From Ceratodon purpureus (lineage: Eukaryota > Streptophyta > Bryopsida > Pseudoditrichales > Ditrichaceae), in NCBI GenBank assembly GCA_014871385.1, contig CM026426.1:41767779-41831778 (forward strand): a stretch of 64,000 bases of DNA. Reading direction: 5' to 3'. The position numbers were made by a program, and so were the translations under genes. Below the pieces are notes generated by a model that was not told where the DNA came from, did not search any database, and was given only the letters and a program-made list of their open reading frames with translations. This document shows, in pieces, positions 1 to 13,250 of this stretch. Positions within the stretch are counted from its first letter, which is position 1. Every line of letters begins with the position of its first letter.

Positions 1-1230
1 CTATCCAATCTAAACAAATGGAAAAAGTTGAGTATGCGGCAATAGAAGGGTATGTACAGTTACTCACTTAAATCTAGAAATAAAGATGGTCCTCTATGAA
101 ATAAGTGATTGAAGAGCGCTACTAGAGCAAATCAGAAGTGCAATAACTGAAATAGAATGAAGCATGTACCTCGGACAAGATGTTAGTTAGGAAACTTCTT
201 GAGAAAAATTTGGCGCCATAGTTGAATTCAAATTCACCCACCTTGATTAGATTAAAATTCCATCATGACAGCGAGATACTGTTGCCGTTAGAGAACAACA
301 TAAATTCATTATTACACATTCTAAATGTGGCAATTGGACAAGCTGTCACATCAAACATCCAAGACGTAAATGAACATCATGACTTGATGGCCAGATCAAA
401 GGAAATCACGTCATGTCCCATCGCTCGCGAACGTGGTGTGATTGGACAAATGTGACATATGGTCATCCATGCATGGATGGTATATACATGGACATGCATC
501 ATGTACCCATAGGCCGTGACAATTTAGTCTTGAGGGAGGGGGAGGGGGGCGTCCTCAGGGCATACACAGTCCCTCCTGACTTTCCACCTCTTTTCCAACT
601 TTCACTCTCAGAGTTCTTTGTTAATTTCCTCACAACTCCCCGCAGAGTTCGTATTGGCTGCTCGTTTTGTTTTGCTTGTGATTTGTTTTTAGTAGCGCCA
701 AGTAAAGGAGATTACACTCGTCGACAGAGGTAAGCTATCCGGTGACGCTATAGCAACTTTTGATACAAGGTATGTGCTCTAGCCGCTTTTTTCCTGATAA
801 TTCTGTTTTTTTTAGTTTCTTTCTGTTGGTGTTGGGAACGTTGCCCCGTCGTCTATCCACCGATAGGGTACATTGTTCCAGTGTTGTTGGATGTCCGCCT
901 TGGTGGTGTTTCCATCTCTTTATACTCCTTTGTGTTGGTTGATCATTGAAATTAACAAAAAACCTCAGTCAATTAGTGGTTGTGCGATCAAAAAATGACC
1001 GATTCCACTATTGTTTTTGGGATCATAGGGTGAGTGCTATGGTCCTTGCATGTCGCAATATTATAGAGTGGGGCATCACGTGGCTTAAGCAAGACTCTCT
1101 GACCTTTGCCACATTGATATATATTGCAAAATGTGGTCAGTAGAAGATTCTAGGCAAGCCTTGCGTAGATGTTTAAGCGGCCCAGGAATGGTAGTCAAGT
1201 TCTTCAGGTAGCGCCTGCGTCTTTCTTAGA
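1..1230. other. intergenic, no gene recognised
   Basis: Only short frames with no recognisable domain, no convincing start context and no splice pattern that joins them. Moderately AT-rich. I see no repeat, RNA gene or element end that I can support here. Confidence 0.5.
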
Positions 1231-1257
1231 TTGAACTCAATTGACTCAACTATTCCA

Positions 1258-2577
1258 ATGGATGCGATAGGTGTTAACTTGTCGATTAAAACATGCACCC
1301 ACAAATTGTGCAACAACGCCAACGACAAGGGCATGCAAATTCTAACTGGCCACCAAACTAATGTTGAGGACTTTCTTGATTGTTTTGGCTTGGTCACAAT
1401 GGCTAGTGATGAAGTCAACAAGCAGGTGTTGGTTTCTCTATATGATGCACCAAAGTCTCGTGCAAAGAAAAGAAGTGTTCAAAAGTCTGTTGTGGAGGCG
1501 AGAATAGACATCGTCACTTCAGAAACTAGAGAGACGCAGGAGACAGAGGAATTGAAGAGGAAAAGGAAGGAGAAGGGTGCAAGTGCTGTGTGCACAAGCA
1601 CGAAGAGAAAGCCAAACAAGGAGCAAAAAATGAAGAAAAGAAGCAGAGCTGAGTGGAGGCTCTAATTCTTGCAAATTAAAGGTGAATGAGGTTTGAGACA
1701 GCATGGAAATGATGCTGAGGTCTTACGTGAGACGATGATGGAATCAGAACACGTAGAGTCTAAATCAAGTGATCATCAGTCCAATGATGGGATAATTCAG
1801 GAAGATTCAGTATTCGAGGATGGCTTAGACCCTACTGCCGTTGCTGAAAACGAATGTAGAGACGCAATCTCTGACATGTTGGACTCGGTCAAATGTTTCC
1901 TTGAGGACTGTCAAGGAACCAGGCCAGTCATGGGCGTTATCCTTTCCATTGTGGAGTACATGGGGAAAACAATTTTCAAGTCGACATTGGTGTTTAAATT
2001 GAACGGGAACCCATTCCTCTCAAAAGACTGTCTGACGAGAATTAAAAACTCTGTGTACTTCAACAACGTCAAAGATTACTTGTCTACACCTAATTCTAGC
2101 AGTATGTGTCTTATAGGGCTCGGTAGTGACTGCGGGGTTCTCTTCATGCAGCCAAGCGACCTCGATGTTGGATCCGCTGTAAAGGCTGCTCAAAGGAGGA
2201 AGAAAGGCGCGGGAGTCCGACTTGGAACTCCAACTAATGTTTCAGGGGGTGCAGATGTAGGGACGTGGTGGCTAGGTTGTATCTAGAAAATACCCAGTAA
2301 AGTGGGGACTAAATGGGGCTTGTATCGGTATCCCATTGACCTGCTTAATCGAAACTCAACAGCAAAGAAGGTGAGTTCTAGCCCTACCGTGGAACTTTTG
2401 ATGAATTGGTTCAAAAGAGCACCTGGTAGAAATAAACTTAAGTATGATGCAAGAGACACACAATGGATAGATCTCGTCTGGATTATTTCTACCGTTGCTC
2501 TGCCGTTCAACAATAGAACCAATATTTATAGTTTAGAGGAAAATCATAGAACCATTTTAGATGAGTTTGTTGCATGA
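1258..2577 (+). pseudogene. decayed single-frame coding remnant, unknown family
   Basis: One reading frame runs from the ATG at 1258 to 2577 and is interrupted in-frame by TAA at 1663, TGA near 1687 and TAG at 2284. Read through, it would give roughly 440 residues. The first part ends in a Lys/Glu-rich basic stretch. The middle is an ordinary globular-looking segment with hydrophobic periodicity, and the last part contains a Trp-rich region (WIDLVWIIS). I do not recognise the family. Three stops in an otherwise long continuous frame point to a dead gene or TE-derived ORF rather than chance. An alternative is a spliced gene whose introns remove the stops, but I see no good GT-AG pairs at those places. 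Confidence 0.4.
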
Positions 2578-5500
2578 GTGTTACGTGTGGGGATTGGCTT
2601 AGCATGCTCTGTGTATAATGGTGTTGGAGCCGGATTCAGTCGCTTTCCCTCGCAAGTATGTGAGCCGTGATGGCGCTTAATGTCTGCTCAATTTATGTGG
2701 TCACATTTATGCTTACTGTTCTGTGTTCTTCTAATTACTCTCCGACAACCCTGAATGTTTGCTTTTCCGTTTTCAGGTTCTCCCATTGTGCTCTCAAACC
2801 TGCGTGGAGCTTGGGTCTTGCCATTTTCCTCTGAAGGGTACAGGTTCTCATTGCAATTGGTTTTTATTTTTTAAGATAAGATTCTTAAATTTATCAATTC
2901 CTTTTCGCTGAGTTTATGCCTTACATCACTAACTTCCATCCATTAATGGCTCAAATTAGAGGTGCAAATTATCCACTTCTACATATTGCGGTTACGGTTT
3001 TCCATTTTCCGATGCAACCATCTCTCACTACTGAACCAGGTACAAGTCTACTCTTTTAATTCTCATTCTTTGCATTTCATCTAATTCGGTCACACTATTT
3101 AAGGGAACCACCCTAATATTCATTAAATTTGTTCCATGTACCCAAGACTATGTGAGTTGATGAGGACAAGTGAGTGTCAACTTGCGGGATTCTGACCTGA
3201 TGCTTTCTGGGGCTAGTGATTCCATCATGAGCATGCACGGTCGTCAAGGTATGATTACCCTTGAACTTTCCCTAATCACCATTTTCCTAAAAAAGAAGTG
3301 ACTTGAGGGGACTTACCTCTAATCAACATCATTAACCATCGAGCATGGTCGGCTGACATGTAGGATTTCGACGGCTGACAGTCCCGTCACAGCCGTCTTC
3401 TCCATCCTCCCACCTTGTTCTTCTACATAAACCAAGGTATGCAATTTGTTTGCCTGAACTTGCTCGTTTTGTTTCCCATTGCGCTCCTTCGTTGTTGCAG
3501 TTCCAGCTCTCCCGCCCTTTAGTGCTCCCGATCTCTTCTTCCACACTTGCTTTCTTCTGTGTAGACGTTAGAGTTTGCGCCGAGATGTCTGACCTTCGCT
3601 GGATCGTTGAGTGTGCTTCTAAAATCCCAATTTCCTCTAAAACTATATTAATGGTATTCAAGTAGTTAGTCAGTTGGTACATTTTTTAGAATAGTGGGAA
3701 AAAGAAATAGTAGTTAGGAACTTAGAAAAAAAATAAAATAGAACAAAAAGAAAAAATGATTAGGATATGACATGGGGATAGAGTTGATTTTCACAAGAGG
3801 ATGGACATGGATATGTATCCCATGTGCATGTCATGTGAGATGACAAGGCTGAAGATAAGATGCTGGTTAACAGAAGGGCAGCAGACTGCTTCATCAAGGA
3901 GTGAGTTGACTTAGTGTGAAATTTGGATGGTAGGGAGAGAAAGGTGAGAGAAAAATTGTCGTACAACTTACAACCTGGATAGTTTTAGATTTGACTTCCC
4001 TCCAATTCTATATAGGCCGAAGCTCTTCTCCCAATCTTAAGAGAACTTCACCCTACACTTTTCATTAGCACAAGCTGTATTCAACAAGCATTGCATACCG
4101 ATGCACCATGGGTGGTATGTACACTAACATAGACTTACCACTATATCCATTAGTAAAAATCTATTCTTCCATAGCACGCACTTAGAAACAAAATTATCAC
4201 CTTACTAGTTGAGGGCGCACATTCTTTGACAAATCTACTTCGCGGGAAGGTCATAGTTGAATATGATCGCATGATCAAATATTGAGTTCCAAATCCTCAT
4301 CGCTAACATGATTAGAATCTTTGGAAGGATCCAAACCTTTGTTGGGGAGTCCAATCTTAAATCCAAACCAACGTACTTTGACTTTCTTAAGTTGGACCTC
4401 TTCCATTCTCGTAACTTCCACTACCAATTTGTGTTCCCCTAAATTTAAACAACTTCCTCTCTCAATTCACACTCAACTTCGTCAGGACACACAAATTTTG
4501 CCACTGAGTTGCAGCATTTTGGCATATTAGAAGCTCCTAATCAAATCCCTCTTTGTTCATCTAGCCATGGCTCCAAAAGCTCCTACATCAACACCCTTTT
4601 TCCCATCTAGCCATGGCTATAGGGTTTTAGAATTGACATTATTGTTTGATACCTCCATGCTTTATAACTTTGTCCTTTTTGCATTTATTAAGTTGTTCAT
4701 CATACTTTTTGTAATCACTTGAATGGTAAGCGGTAATAGATGTATGATTGCATTTGCCCATTTGTCTATTCCAATTAATGTTTGCCTAATCTCAATTAAC
4801 CTTGTTAATTGACTCAATTGTTTGTATGTTTGTACCATGGTTAGGTTATAATATATGAATAATTGAATCTTTTATTAAGTTTTTGGATGTAGTTGTTACC
4901 ATGAATGAATGTTTAGGATTTACTAAAGTAAGTAATTCATCCGCACATGGCTCATGGAATCTCGCTTATGGCTCATGTGCTCATGATTCTGCGCAGAAGC
5001 TCTAGAATTACTCCATAATTTAAGGATGTATTTTTTCCACGATCAATCTTTGTGAATAATTGTAATCTAATGTAATTTACTAATATCAGAAAAAACACAT
5101 TAGCCATGAGAGTACTTTTTACGCTCATGGCTCAACGCTCACTGCTCGTGTCATAGCCTACCTCAACAAGGTGAAGGAGCTGCTCTATTTGGTAGAAGTA
5201 CTGTAGTAATGAATCATGTAGCTGCAACTCTTGTCAAAGGTTGTCAAACACCTTTAACAAGTCATAATTGGACAGATCTACCATACCAAAGCATACAAAG
5301 TAGCATTGCGATTTGAAGAGTTTAGGTTGCTACCTATGATTTCTAAAGTAGGCTGTCTTATAACCAACCACTTAAGCAATCTGACCTATACAAAAGAAAA
5401 TTATAACCCTATTAAAAATAGGATTTCATGGGGATTATAAAAAATTGCAACATAAATTTTGTGTCTCTATTTTATACAAAATCCCAAAGTGCTAAGTAAC

Positions 5501-6357
5501 TTATGAATCATACTTGATATACTATTCTCCTATGATCAAACTGTTGTGGTTCTATTTTCTCTTGGTGATCAAATCCAAAACCAACCACTATAAGATGCAT
5601 GAACAGAAAACTACTCTTAGCTGTAATCAATCATGCTGAAAATGAAAACTAGCGGCTTACATGCTCCCACTCTGTACTCCACTCCACACCTACCCGTTAC
5701 CAACCGTACATGGACCCTTTATTATTGGGAGTCCCACAAACCAATAAATTCAATTCTAACTCTGGTTGGTTTAGGACAAGTCAACCTAATGGTTTCAAGA
5801 TGGTGGTTAGTATTAGGACAGCCTACCTTAAACCTCTGCTTCTAAGCTGGTGCTGGAATTCCATGCTTGAAACAAGCCAGCTGGCATACCGAACTAAATA
5901 CCTCAGTTTTGAGATGTTGACCCCTCACAAAAAGCTGATAAAATTTCTAGAATTCTCCAATCCCAACAAAGAAGCCTTGAATTAGAGGGCCAACTTGTCG
6001 CCTCAATTTCAACAAGGGACAGCGGATACCATGCTCGTGAAATCTAACAACCGTATTATATGGTCATCGTCCGATTCGGTACATTTTTACTTCACTGACG
6101 TAGTCAGATTAACATATTCTTGTCTCACTGAATATACAACCTTTGGCTCTAGGTTCCACTGTTTTAGAACTGCAAGTACTGAACATGATTAATGACTAGT
6201 TCCTAACTGAATGATTCATGCTCACCTTCTGGCAATATGACATTGGGCAGCACTCAATACTAAATAAACTAGCGTAAAAAAGGATCAGTACTAGACTGTG
6301 CAATGCAAAATTGCAGATCCCAGCTCTACAGCAGCCGTTGCCATCTCCATCGCCACC
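2578..6357. other. intergenic, AT-rich; scattered CATGGCTC words
   Basis: No gene supported. Between about 4560 and 5150 the word CATGGCTC or a close variant occurs several times in loose spacing (for example near 4565, 4609, 4947, 4970 and 5138). This may be a remnant of a degenerate repeat. The right edge borders the stop codon of the minus-strand RMC1 gene at 6358, so the last few hundred bases probably include its 3' UTR and poly(A) region. Confidence 0.45.
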
Positions 6358-9300
6358 TTAATTCCATTGGTTCAAGCGGGAAGAATACAGATTGAAGTCG
6401 GGTGTCTGCTGAAATCCTGACAAAAAATCTAAATAAAATCTAAACACAGACGAGAGCGTCTGATTGTCATTCGTGCCCGCTGCAGCTTCTAGAAACATGG
6501 CTGGAGGTATAGCATCCACCTGCACAACATTGTGAAGAACAGGAGTTCTCTGTAAATTACACGGACACAGCTTTGTAAAGGGTCATAATTTCACATGAAT
6601 GTTACTAATAAAATTATTTCCCATGGACACTTGAGGAATCGATAAGGATATGTAGAGTGTCAATTAGGAGCTCAGACCTTGTTCTGTCGCATGTAACGGA
6701 GGCCTTCAAGTGGCCGCCCATCTTGCAGGAGGAGCTTCACGTAATCAGAGTGTGCATGAAGAAGTCTCAACATTTCCATTCCCAGGTTCCATGTTTCCAC
6801 ATCATTAGCTCCAACATCCAATAATTGCAAAGCAACAGCTCTTGATGGATTGATCAGTTTTCCAGCAACAAACTGTCGAAGCTCGTGATATCTCTCATCA
6901 CGCCCAAGCAATTGGACCAACAAGGCTTGCAGTGCTGATGGCACACGCACATTCTCCCTTGATGTACTGATGCAAGCAGCAAATACAACAGTGCTCCATT
7001 ACTAGATTGTAGATTTCCACAAAGCAAAATCTTTTAGGCTTGCATAAAATTATACATCCGACCAACGCAGAATACCCACTCAACAAAGAAATGTGCAGAA
7101 ACATTTCGATCTCTCATCAATGTGACTCCTGGTTTGACATAGTCGATATATCAAGTATCACGTCCTAACAGCTCAGTACAGTTGCCAGCTTACGTCCAAG
7201 GGCATCCAAAGATAAATGGTTTGACTTGATTACCTGCGCATATACTCTACGATAGTTGAAATCAAAAATGCTGAATCAGTACCCATCTCCTCATCAAGGG
7301 TAAGAAAAACACTTTGCAGCATATCTTCTTGTGAAATAAAAGGTGCAGGCAGTCCCGTCTGAAGCCCCCGTAAACCTGAGCCCAAGAGAGGTGGACTATT
7401 CAACGTTGAGGCCTCCATAATACTTCCTTTGCTTCCCTCCCTGCTTAGAGCCCTGTGTGTTGAAAGTAACGCATTAGTTCATATCTAAAAATACCATGGA
7501 TATGGTACATATGCAAAATCAGTCAGCGATAAAAACCCAGCTGCTGGCTCGGATAAAAAAGCTCTAACCTGCTGCTACTACTTGAAGTTAAATATTGTTC
7601 CCGAGGAGATATAGAGCCTGCCGCATCTTTAATCTCTGAGCTGATAATGCTCTCCGGGTCCGATACAAGGTCCCCATCATCCACTATTTCCTGTATTCTA
7701 GCCTTATCCAAGTCCTTTCCCGCGGGATTGGTAGAAAATTGCAGACCCGCTCCTTGCATTCCAGAAGTTGCAGTCAAGGATGCTGGCAAACACCAAATAC
7801 TCTTCCAAGATGAGTGCCAACTCAGTCACAATATTTGACTAGTCCATAACAATGCGAGACAGTAAATACCTTCAACTAAAAGCTATATCCAGTCAAAAAG
7901 AAAACAGCTGGAGCTATTCTGATTCCGATAAGAGCAAACTTCCACGCTTTCCAAATGCGAAATTCTCCAACATTGAAGGCCCTAAGAAAATTTCCAAAAT
8001 AGACCTGAAACGCACCTTCAGTCTCAGCACTTAGAGTGATCCTCCCCGAAGTCCCTACCCTAGACTTGATTGATTGATAGCCTGAACCATCAGTCCCAGC
8101 TGGCGGTTGTGAAGCCTGAGCATAGAAAGCAGTAACCACTTCCATGGCAGACGCAATCAAGGGTAAAGGGCGATGTTCAATTATCATTGACTTCATCACA
8201 AGCAGTGAGAGCTCCTTGGCCTTCATAATCCAAATCATGGAAGTATCAGTTTTTTGCATGAGTAAAGCAGGAAGCATTAGTATACATGTGTACTGACTTA
8301 TCAAAATTAGAACCGCACCGAAACAGTGTTTTTTCAGAAATAGCCAATAAACATTAAGGCCAAAGAGCGACAGCAGCAGCAGTGACAAATAGCATAACTA
8401 TGATTGAAGAGTTCCGCAAACAACTCAAGGTCCAAGCAAAACAAAAAAAAATAAAAAAATAAAAAAATTCTTTTTTAATAAAAATTTAAAATTTTAATTT
8501 TTAAGAAAATAAAAGAGAAGCAAGAGGTGTAGACGGGTAAGCAAGAATTGATGAGAATCAAACCTTATGAGCTTCAGATCGTCGACGCTGTAAGAACGGC
8601 AGCAATGATGACAAATTTAACGAGCTGGCAGCTACTGCCTGCTTGACACTTAGAACGTTATTAGGTCCCGCAACAAAAAAGGACCCGACCAGTTGAACTA
8701 CAAAATTTCATTGACTTAAACGTCCTTGTGCATATACATGTAAAACGAATCCTTGATCCCCCTCTAGGTCGAGGCCTCACACCTCGTAAAATAATAAAAC
8801 AGGTGATCAAACAGAGTAACACTACGACCAGTTCTGTTATAGCAGGTATGCACACCTCCAGGTCAAGCCGAACACGCCAGAGAAGACCATGCATGTGGTC
8901 CAACACGAGGTCTGGGTTGATGAACACCCAGCCCTCACCATATATTGTTGCCTCCGCAGATGATAAAGTCCTTTGAGAGCCTTTCCCTAAGCCGAAAGAA
9001 GATGAAGGAGGCAAGGGAGGAGCTCCCCTCAAAAGAAGCGGGAGAGGAGAAAAAATCGGACCTTTAGGATCTGTCAAAATGTCGTAAAGCAGAACAACTT
9101 GAGAATCTGTTTGATGGACCATAAGCACATTATCAACTACACTAATTGCCACGTGTGGGGAAAATATAGGCAGCGATCCCTGCAACCATATCAAGCACAC
9201 TTTGTCAGATTCCAACAACTATGCATTTAGGTGGATCAACCAACAGTTTTGAATCAGTTTAGAATGGAAGGTTAGCACTTACAATTACCATTCTCTTCGG

Positions 9301-11668
9301 ACATCACCCATCAAGTGCTACGTAGCAAATCATGATCATACATGTAGTTCACAGGCTATTTTAAACCTCGATCTGGACTGCTGAACATCATGGTTTCCAA
9401 TGACAACCTTTAGATGCAGGTCTTTTGTCTCGAAGTGAGATGCAAGGTTATTACACGGAAAGCAAACGAGAAGAAGCAGGTTCGACTAAATGCGCACAAG
9501 TCCCTGAAAAAGGACAATGAATTGACTAACGACAGGACTCTGAAGGTGCCCTACTCGGTAAATCATGAGCACAAAGTGGACAGAGCAAAGGACCAATTCA
9601 ACCGAGAGGCTTTGCGCGACCCAGAAGCACATCAAAGGTGTAACATCTGAAGTCAAGGAAAAATACTAAATTGCATAAGAAAGTCATGCTTCATTCACTT
9701 CGGTCAGATCGACAAATAGCGGCAGGCCTCAGATTTCTAAATATAAAGCATGGCCATGTTTAGAGGATGCCCAATAATGTGGAAATTATGCACATGCTTC
9801 TTAAGACATCTACCTGAGGTACAACGGCATCCCTGTAGAATCGATACATGTGCAGTTGCAAAGCCACCCTATCCACCTGAACGCAGTAGAGTCTTCCATA
9901 CCTGTCGAAATTTCACGAGCCAGTTGTTTGTCTCTTATCAAAAAGATGGAGAAGTGACGAACAAAATTATTCTGATGACTAATCAAAGCATTATGTTATT
10001 GGAAGAAATAGACTATGTCCAATAATCTAAGTAGCTGCCTATCTTATCGCAATAAGTTGTGAAAATGACACTACCAAAACAGCATCAAAGCTTTTCCAGT
10101 TTAGTTGTGCTGTTCAACATTATGAACTTCTCAATGTTGAGAGTGTTGCAGAAGATACAAACATAACTCTACATCCCATACGCATAAACTCTAAACCTTG
10201 GCACAGAAAATGGTATATAACTTTTCCTGAAGAAACACATTCCTATGAGAAGAATATAGAAAGTCCGAATTGAACATAAATAAGTAGCGATTCTATTAAT
10301 TAGCGCGATTATTTAGTTCACAGCTTCACATACACCTATCAAATATGCAAATAAGCACTTACATGGTAGCTATTCGAATATCTTCAGGAGCTAGCACAGG
10401 CTTGCGATTCGATTCATGTTTGGCCATCGTAACATCGTACTTAGGTAGCCTCACAATCCCTCCTGCGGCAAACTGAGCAGCATAACAATCATATACATAT
10501 TCAGTCATGTTGAGCATCATTCAAAACAAGTAAAAAGCCAAGTCCACTCCCTGCCAATCTTCTATATGAAAAATTTGGGAACTGCGTTTCTTTACCTTGT
10601 CACAATTAAGGTCATGAAATAATACGTGTATAAACCAAGTGAGCCTAAATGTGATCGATGATGATGGATAGATAGACAACCTGAAATCCGAAAAGTGTTT
10701 TGCATTGCATGCCCGACGCAAGCAGCACGAGACGACTCTCGTGCGTGTAGACATACCAGCTAACATTCGCTTTCTTGTACTCCGCCAGTTTCAAGCCATT
10801 CTTACTGAGGTACAGAATGTACATCTCTAGCCCACTGACCCATGCAGACAGATCCAGAGAATGCACAAGAATTCAATTAGTGTCACTTGCAGAAAAGCCC
10901 TACGTTGCCATTAAAATAATGATTTAAGCTTTCAAGATTCAAAAATGTATTAGCAGAGTATGTTGCATTAGCGAACTTACTATTTCGGGTACTTCTTACT
11001 TAGATAAATACCAGTAAAATGATATCATATTAGACATACGGAGCATTTTAATTAGATAAAGGTTTTGTGAACATAAAGATATTAACTGAGTCGTACCTTG
11101 TAGTAACGAAGACAACATCACAGGAAGGGCAATCTGTCCAAAAGAAACCCAGAATCGGATCTGAGCCACTCCTACACTGCTGTCTGAATCCAGTACAACT
11201 CTCTTTGTTCACAAACTCTATCTCTTGATTGGTTCGTTGAATAGCTAATATCTTCCCATCCAACGAATATCTGACTCCTAGAATGGGCCCTTCCTTGATA
11301 TTGGTCACACCAGGTGCCTCTGCAGGCGGGTGTTGATTTGTCGGCCATGAATATACCTGCAAATCATTTTAAACGTCCAGTTATCAATGAAGTCGCAGTT
11401 CTGCAGGAAGATTAAAACAAAGTTAATTTTCATTAAAATAAATTAAATGTCAGATCTCAGAATCTAGCCAAGTTAAGCGAGGAGTGATCACCTTGGTCGG
11501 CGCTGGCACAAGCAGAAGCTTATTGCCATCATCGTACATCACGCCTGCAGCTCCTGGGATGTCGCATCGTAAGGGTGGATACTGGATGTAGGCATGTGAC
11601 TTTGCCCCACCTGCCCCGACACCTATCCCACCCCCTGAGCTCGACGAAGCACCCTCGGTGAACCCCAT
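6358..11668 (-). CDS. RMC1: regulator of MON1-CCZ1 complex (RMC1/Mic1 family), 12 exons
   Basis: Encodes a 755-aa homologue of the Mic1/C18orf8 family (Arabidopsis At3g12010 type). In animals this protein is the third subunit of the MON1-CCZ1 guanine-nucleotide exchange factor for RAB7 on late endosomes; the same role in plants is inferred. Coding exons read in phase are 11668-11492, 11356-11097, 10834-10681, 10472-10363, 9901-9814, 9179-8856, 8638-8564, 8220-8016, 7782-7569, 7452-7234, 6957-6678 and 6519-6358. All introns are GT-AG and the total is 2,268 nt including TAA. Family landmarks are IQYPPLRC near residue 30, YTHESRLVLLASGMQCK in exon 3, SVVDNVLMVHQ in exon 6 and the C-terminal Mic1 helical region in exons 8-12. 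The N-terminus is Ser/Gly-rich, as in the plant family. The start ATG at 11668 fits the family; a 5' UTR intron upstream is possible. No frame lesion was seen. This is the only clearly intact host gene in the window. Confidence 0.88.
8436..8512. repeat. A/T low-complexity tract inside RMC1 intron 7
   Basis: An A-rich then T/A-rich stretch between exon 7 (ends 8564) and exon 8 (starts 8220). Simple sequence, probably without function. Confidence 0.7.
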
Positions 11669-12740
11669 CCTTGACTAGTACGTACTAAATAATATCAATC
11701 ACTTCGTCTTGGCCTGCGCAATCAAGTCAATCATTTTGCAGTCACTAAAATTTAGGGTAAAACATTCATGACAAGTCCTATCACAATGCCCGAAATAGAC
11801 CACGAAAGGTCGCAATAGCTCTTAGTTTGCTTTTGGATCGTACTAAACTAATATAACCCTCGGCCTTTCTCAAACCTAATTAAGCTTAGAGTGTAAGGCT
11901 TGCTCAAGCAGCGGGGCTATTGTCTTGCACATCAGGCAATGACGCAGTCAGTGAGACGCGTCAATTGCTGGTTTATAACTAAGTCGGACCCGAAAGGGCG
12001 CTCCAGAATTTCCAAGAGCTTAGCCCTAGGCCCCAATCTCAAACACAAAAACCCCAAACACCTATTCAATCAATAACAGACATCGCTATCTCAAATTCCA
12101 TGCCAATACGAAACATCAAACTTCAAATTCGGACTAAAGCGGATCACACCACGCCATTCTAACTGCCTAAACAGCACAAACTGTTGCACCTACAAATCCC
12201 GTAGCTCAATGGTTAAAGACTTCCACGCAGATCTGTTTTTCACAGAAAAACAATGAGCAAGTGCTTCTGCTTCTCGCTGAAAGTATCTATACACAAACGG
12301 AAACTCCCAAACTGCAAAAACCCGTGAGCAGCATTGCAAGCATGAACTCTTAGGGGAATTAAAAATTCTGCATCAGCCTACCACGTTCTGAACGCAAACC
12401 TCAAGCGCCAAAAACCCCTTCTCGCACATCCCTTTCGCCACAGCTGGCACTTTGGCCGCGACGCACTGACCGTATTCTTTCATCTGTCGACATGCACACC
12501 CATCGCCCACCGCTCAATCCGCGCACTAAATCAGTTCTCAGATCCAATTCATCGTTTCCAAATGTCCACGAACCCAGAACCGCAACAACAGTGCCTCAGC
12601 TACAGCAACAAACTACATTATGAGCTCGCCGAAACCCACCTCCAACCCATCACTTCCGTTCAAATCAATTTTACAAACCTCCACAAAATTTCACTAAATT
12701 CTTAAAAAACCTACCCAAATTTATTTTTTTAAATTAATTT

Positions 12741-12761
12741 AAAAAAAAAAAAAAAAAAAAA
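12741..12761. repeat. A21 homopolymer
   Basis: Twenty-one consecutive A residues directly after TTAATTT. It may be an old poly(A) insertion tail or simple slippage; I see no target-site duplication to decide. Confidence 0.9.
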
Positions 12762-13040
12762 CTTATTCCTAAACAATTCCAACATCCCGAAAATCAAATT
12801 AACCAAACTCCCTCCGACGCAACCATCACAGCCCACCACAGTCCACAAGAAGCAAAACCATTAATCCTAAAGCATACGCGTATCACCCAGACCCAACAAG
12901 ACCCTCGAACACACTTCAATCAAAATCCAAAAAAACCCCAAAAAACACAGAGGTGGAAGAGGTAATCTCCACGGCGACATTCCACCCAGATGAAGGGCGA
13001 TCAGTGCCCGTGAAGACTCGGATGAGTGACATTGGCAATC

Positions 13041-13072
13041 CAATCTAGTCTAATCTAATCTAAGCTAATCTA
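13041..13072. repeat. short TAATC(T) array
   Basis: About five imperfect copies of TAATCTA/CTAATC in 32 bp. It is a simple degenerate array of the kind common in plant upstream regions. Confidence 0.6.
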
Positions 13073-13250
13073 CCTGGCGATTGACCTTCACAGACTAAGT
13101 AAGTATTATGGTGATGTGGTGATGGTAGTGTGACATTACTTACGGCGGGGTGCAGCGCAGCATGACAATCTTGAAGGGCAACGGTAATTGAGGGCTCTTC
13201 CTGTCACCGGTCATGATTTGGCTCCCTCCTCCGTCCCTCCTCCTCCGATC

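Larger units (their letters stand above)
11669..13250. other. RMC1 upstream region, probable promoter and 5' UTR
   Basis: Lies directly upstream of the minus-strand RMC1 start. It has no ORF of note, an A21 homopolymer at 12741-12761, and a short TAATC array at 13041-13072. Pyrimidine-rich stretches near 13215-13250 (plus strand) could lie in a core promoter or a 5' UTR intron, but I cannot place the transcription start. Confidence 0.4.

Noticed and set aside
3319-3682. Overlapping minus-strand small genes
   Set aside because: Two frames of similar length overlap, neither has a domain or splice support; judged chance.
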